Below, one piece after another: positions 63,505 to 64,000 of a DNA stretch of 64,000 nt (positions are counted from its first letter, which is position 1; each line of letters starts with the position of its first letter). The notes below the pieces were generated by a model. It was given only the letters and a program-made list of their open reading frames with translations, did not search any database and had not been told where the DNA came from. A program made the translations under genes and the position numbers. Location: the NCBI RefSeq assembly GCF_014203755.1, contig NZ_JACHJS010000001.1:3472001-3536000 (forward strand), written 5' to 3'. This stretch comes from Saccharothrix violaceirubra. GTDB taxonomy: Bacteria; Actinomycetota; Actinomycetes; Mycobacteriales; Pseudonocardiaceae.

Positions 63505-64000
63505 GTGGGTGATGTGATCGGGACGAAGATCCCCGGACGGCTCGACCGGCTGCCGTGGTCACGGTGGCATTGGCGGATCCTGCTGGGTCTGGGCACCGTG
63601 TGGGTGCTCGACGGCCTGGAGGTCACCATCGTCGGCGCCATGGCGGCGCGGCTGGTCGAGCCGGACGCGGGTGCCGGGCTGACCGCCGCGACGGTCGGCG
63701 TCGCGGCGGCCTGCTACGTGGCGGGCGCCTGCGTGGGCGCCCTGGTGTTCGGCCGGTTGACCGACACGTTCGGGCGCAAGAAGCTCTTCCTCGTCACGCT
63801 CGGCGTGTACGTCGTGGCGACGGTCGCGACCGCGTTCTCGTTCGCGCCGTGGTTCTTCTTCCTGGCCCGGTTCGTCACCGGCGCGGGCATCGGCGGCGAG
63901 TACGCGGCGATCAACTCCGCGGTCGACGAATTGATCCCGGCCCGGCTGCGCGGTCGGATCGACCTGGTGGTCAACGGCACGTACTGGGCGGGTGCGGCGG
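63505..64000 (+). CDS. MFS transporter, N-terminal part (cut by window edge)
   Basis: Open from GTG 63505 (or in-frame GTG 63514, which GGTGGG precedes) to the window end. [20 protein letters not shown] forms helix 1. The loop 2-3 signature [20 protein letters not shown] and helix 4-5 [20 protein letters not shown] fit the metabolite:proton symporter (aromatic/organic acid) branch. No stop is visible, so the C-terminal half lies outside. Confidence 0.85.
   Translation, partial: MGDVIGTKIPGRLDRLPWSRWHWRILLGLGTVWVLDGLEVTIVGAMAARLVEPDAGAGLTAATVGVAAACYVAGACVGALVFGRLTDTFGRKKLFLVTLGVYVVATVATAFSFAPWFFFLARFVTGAGIGGEYAAINSAVDELIPARLRGRIDLVVNGTYWAGAA

Overview
The window is high-GC DNA with almost uniformly G/C third codon positions. 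Its gene content is typical of a filamentous actinomycete: TAT- and Sec-exported hydrolases with chitin-binding tails, a DasR-type operator, a class-E-like sortase signal, a DUF2690 protein, SpoIIE/STAS switches and FxsC-like TIR genes. It most resembles the Pseudonocardiaceae (Saccharothrix, Lentzea, Actinosynnema relatives). That placement is inferred from gene families, not from a marker gene. I recognised no rRNA, tRNA or CRISPR array.

Layout. 0-7.6 kb: the end of a UvrA-like ABC protein, then a minus-strand block LuxE-like ligase > LuxC-like reductase > MFS exporter > 46-residue orphan peptide > cytochrome P450. After a terminator comes a rifampicin-monooxygenase-like gene preceded by a leader peptide and a hairpin that covers its ribosome binding site. 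7.8-10.6 kb: a decayed TIR / KGGVGK-type NTPase / TPR group, with a frameshifted TIR gene and a degenerate P-loop. 10.8-19.3 kb: secreted proteins (M4 metalloprotease, beta-lactamase-fold hydrolase, Excalibur protein, four-fold DUF4082 protein). 19.4-22.2 kb: a lone DUF4062-NACHT-repeat protein, a candidate NLR-type antiphage gene, with an AT-richer C-terminal half. 22.3-28.7 kb: metE under a cobalamin riboswitch, a TmrB-like gene, OhrR-like regulator and small housekeeping genes. 28.7-33.6 kb: cyclase-family protein, M28 aminopeptidase, pentapeptide-repeat-like protein and a chitin-type LPMO with a DasR-like box. 33.8-36.8 kb: a tightly overlapping SpoIIE phosphatase / B12-binding protein / STAS operon.

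36.9-39.8 kb: two secreted wall-hydrolase-like proteins with different catalytic heads and a 779-bp duplicated five-repeat tail. 40-42.6 kb: DHFR-like protein, TetR, DUF2690 and a second STAS protein. 42.6-48.9 kb: a 2,091-residue surface protein with cysteine-paired repeats, a Thr-rich stalk and an LAQTG anchor. 49-53.8 kb: lipoprotein, SnoaL-tailed ECF sigma factor, hydrolase, XRE-TPR regulator, NUDIX hydrolase and two micro-ORFs with strong ribosome binding sites. 53.8-58.3 kb: an Rhs tip with Hint domain and deaminase-like toxin, SUKH-4 immunity protein and immunity-like fragments, fused out of frame to a multiply frameshifted glycosyltransferase relic. 58.4-64 kb: an unrecognised protein, a TAT hydrolase lacking its nucleophile serine, a transposase relic, a VOC protein, an NmrA-like reductase and the start of an MFS transporter.

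The most promising unexplained items are the leader/hairpin control of the rifampicin-monooxygenase-like gene, the deaminase-like Rhs tip grafted onto a dead glycosyltransferase, the B12-linked partner-switching operon, the DUF4062-NACHT protein, and the twin propeller-tailed wall hydrolases. All functional calls come from motif reading; no database search was run.
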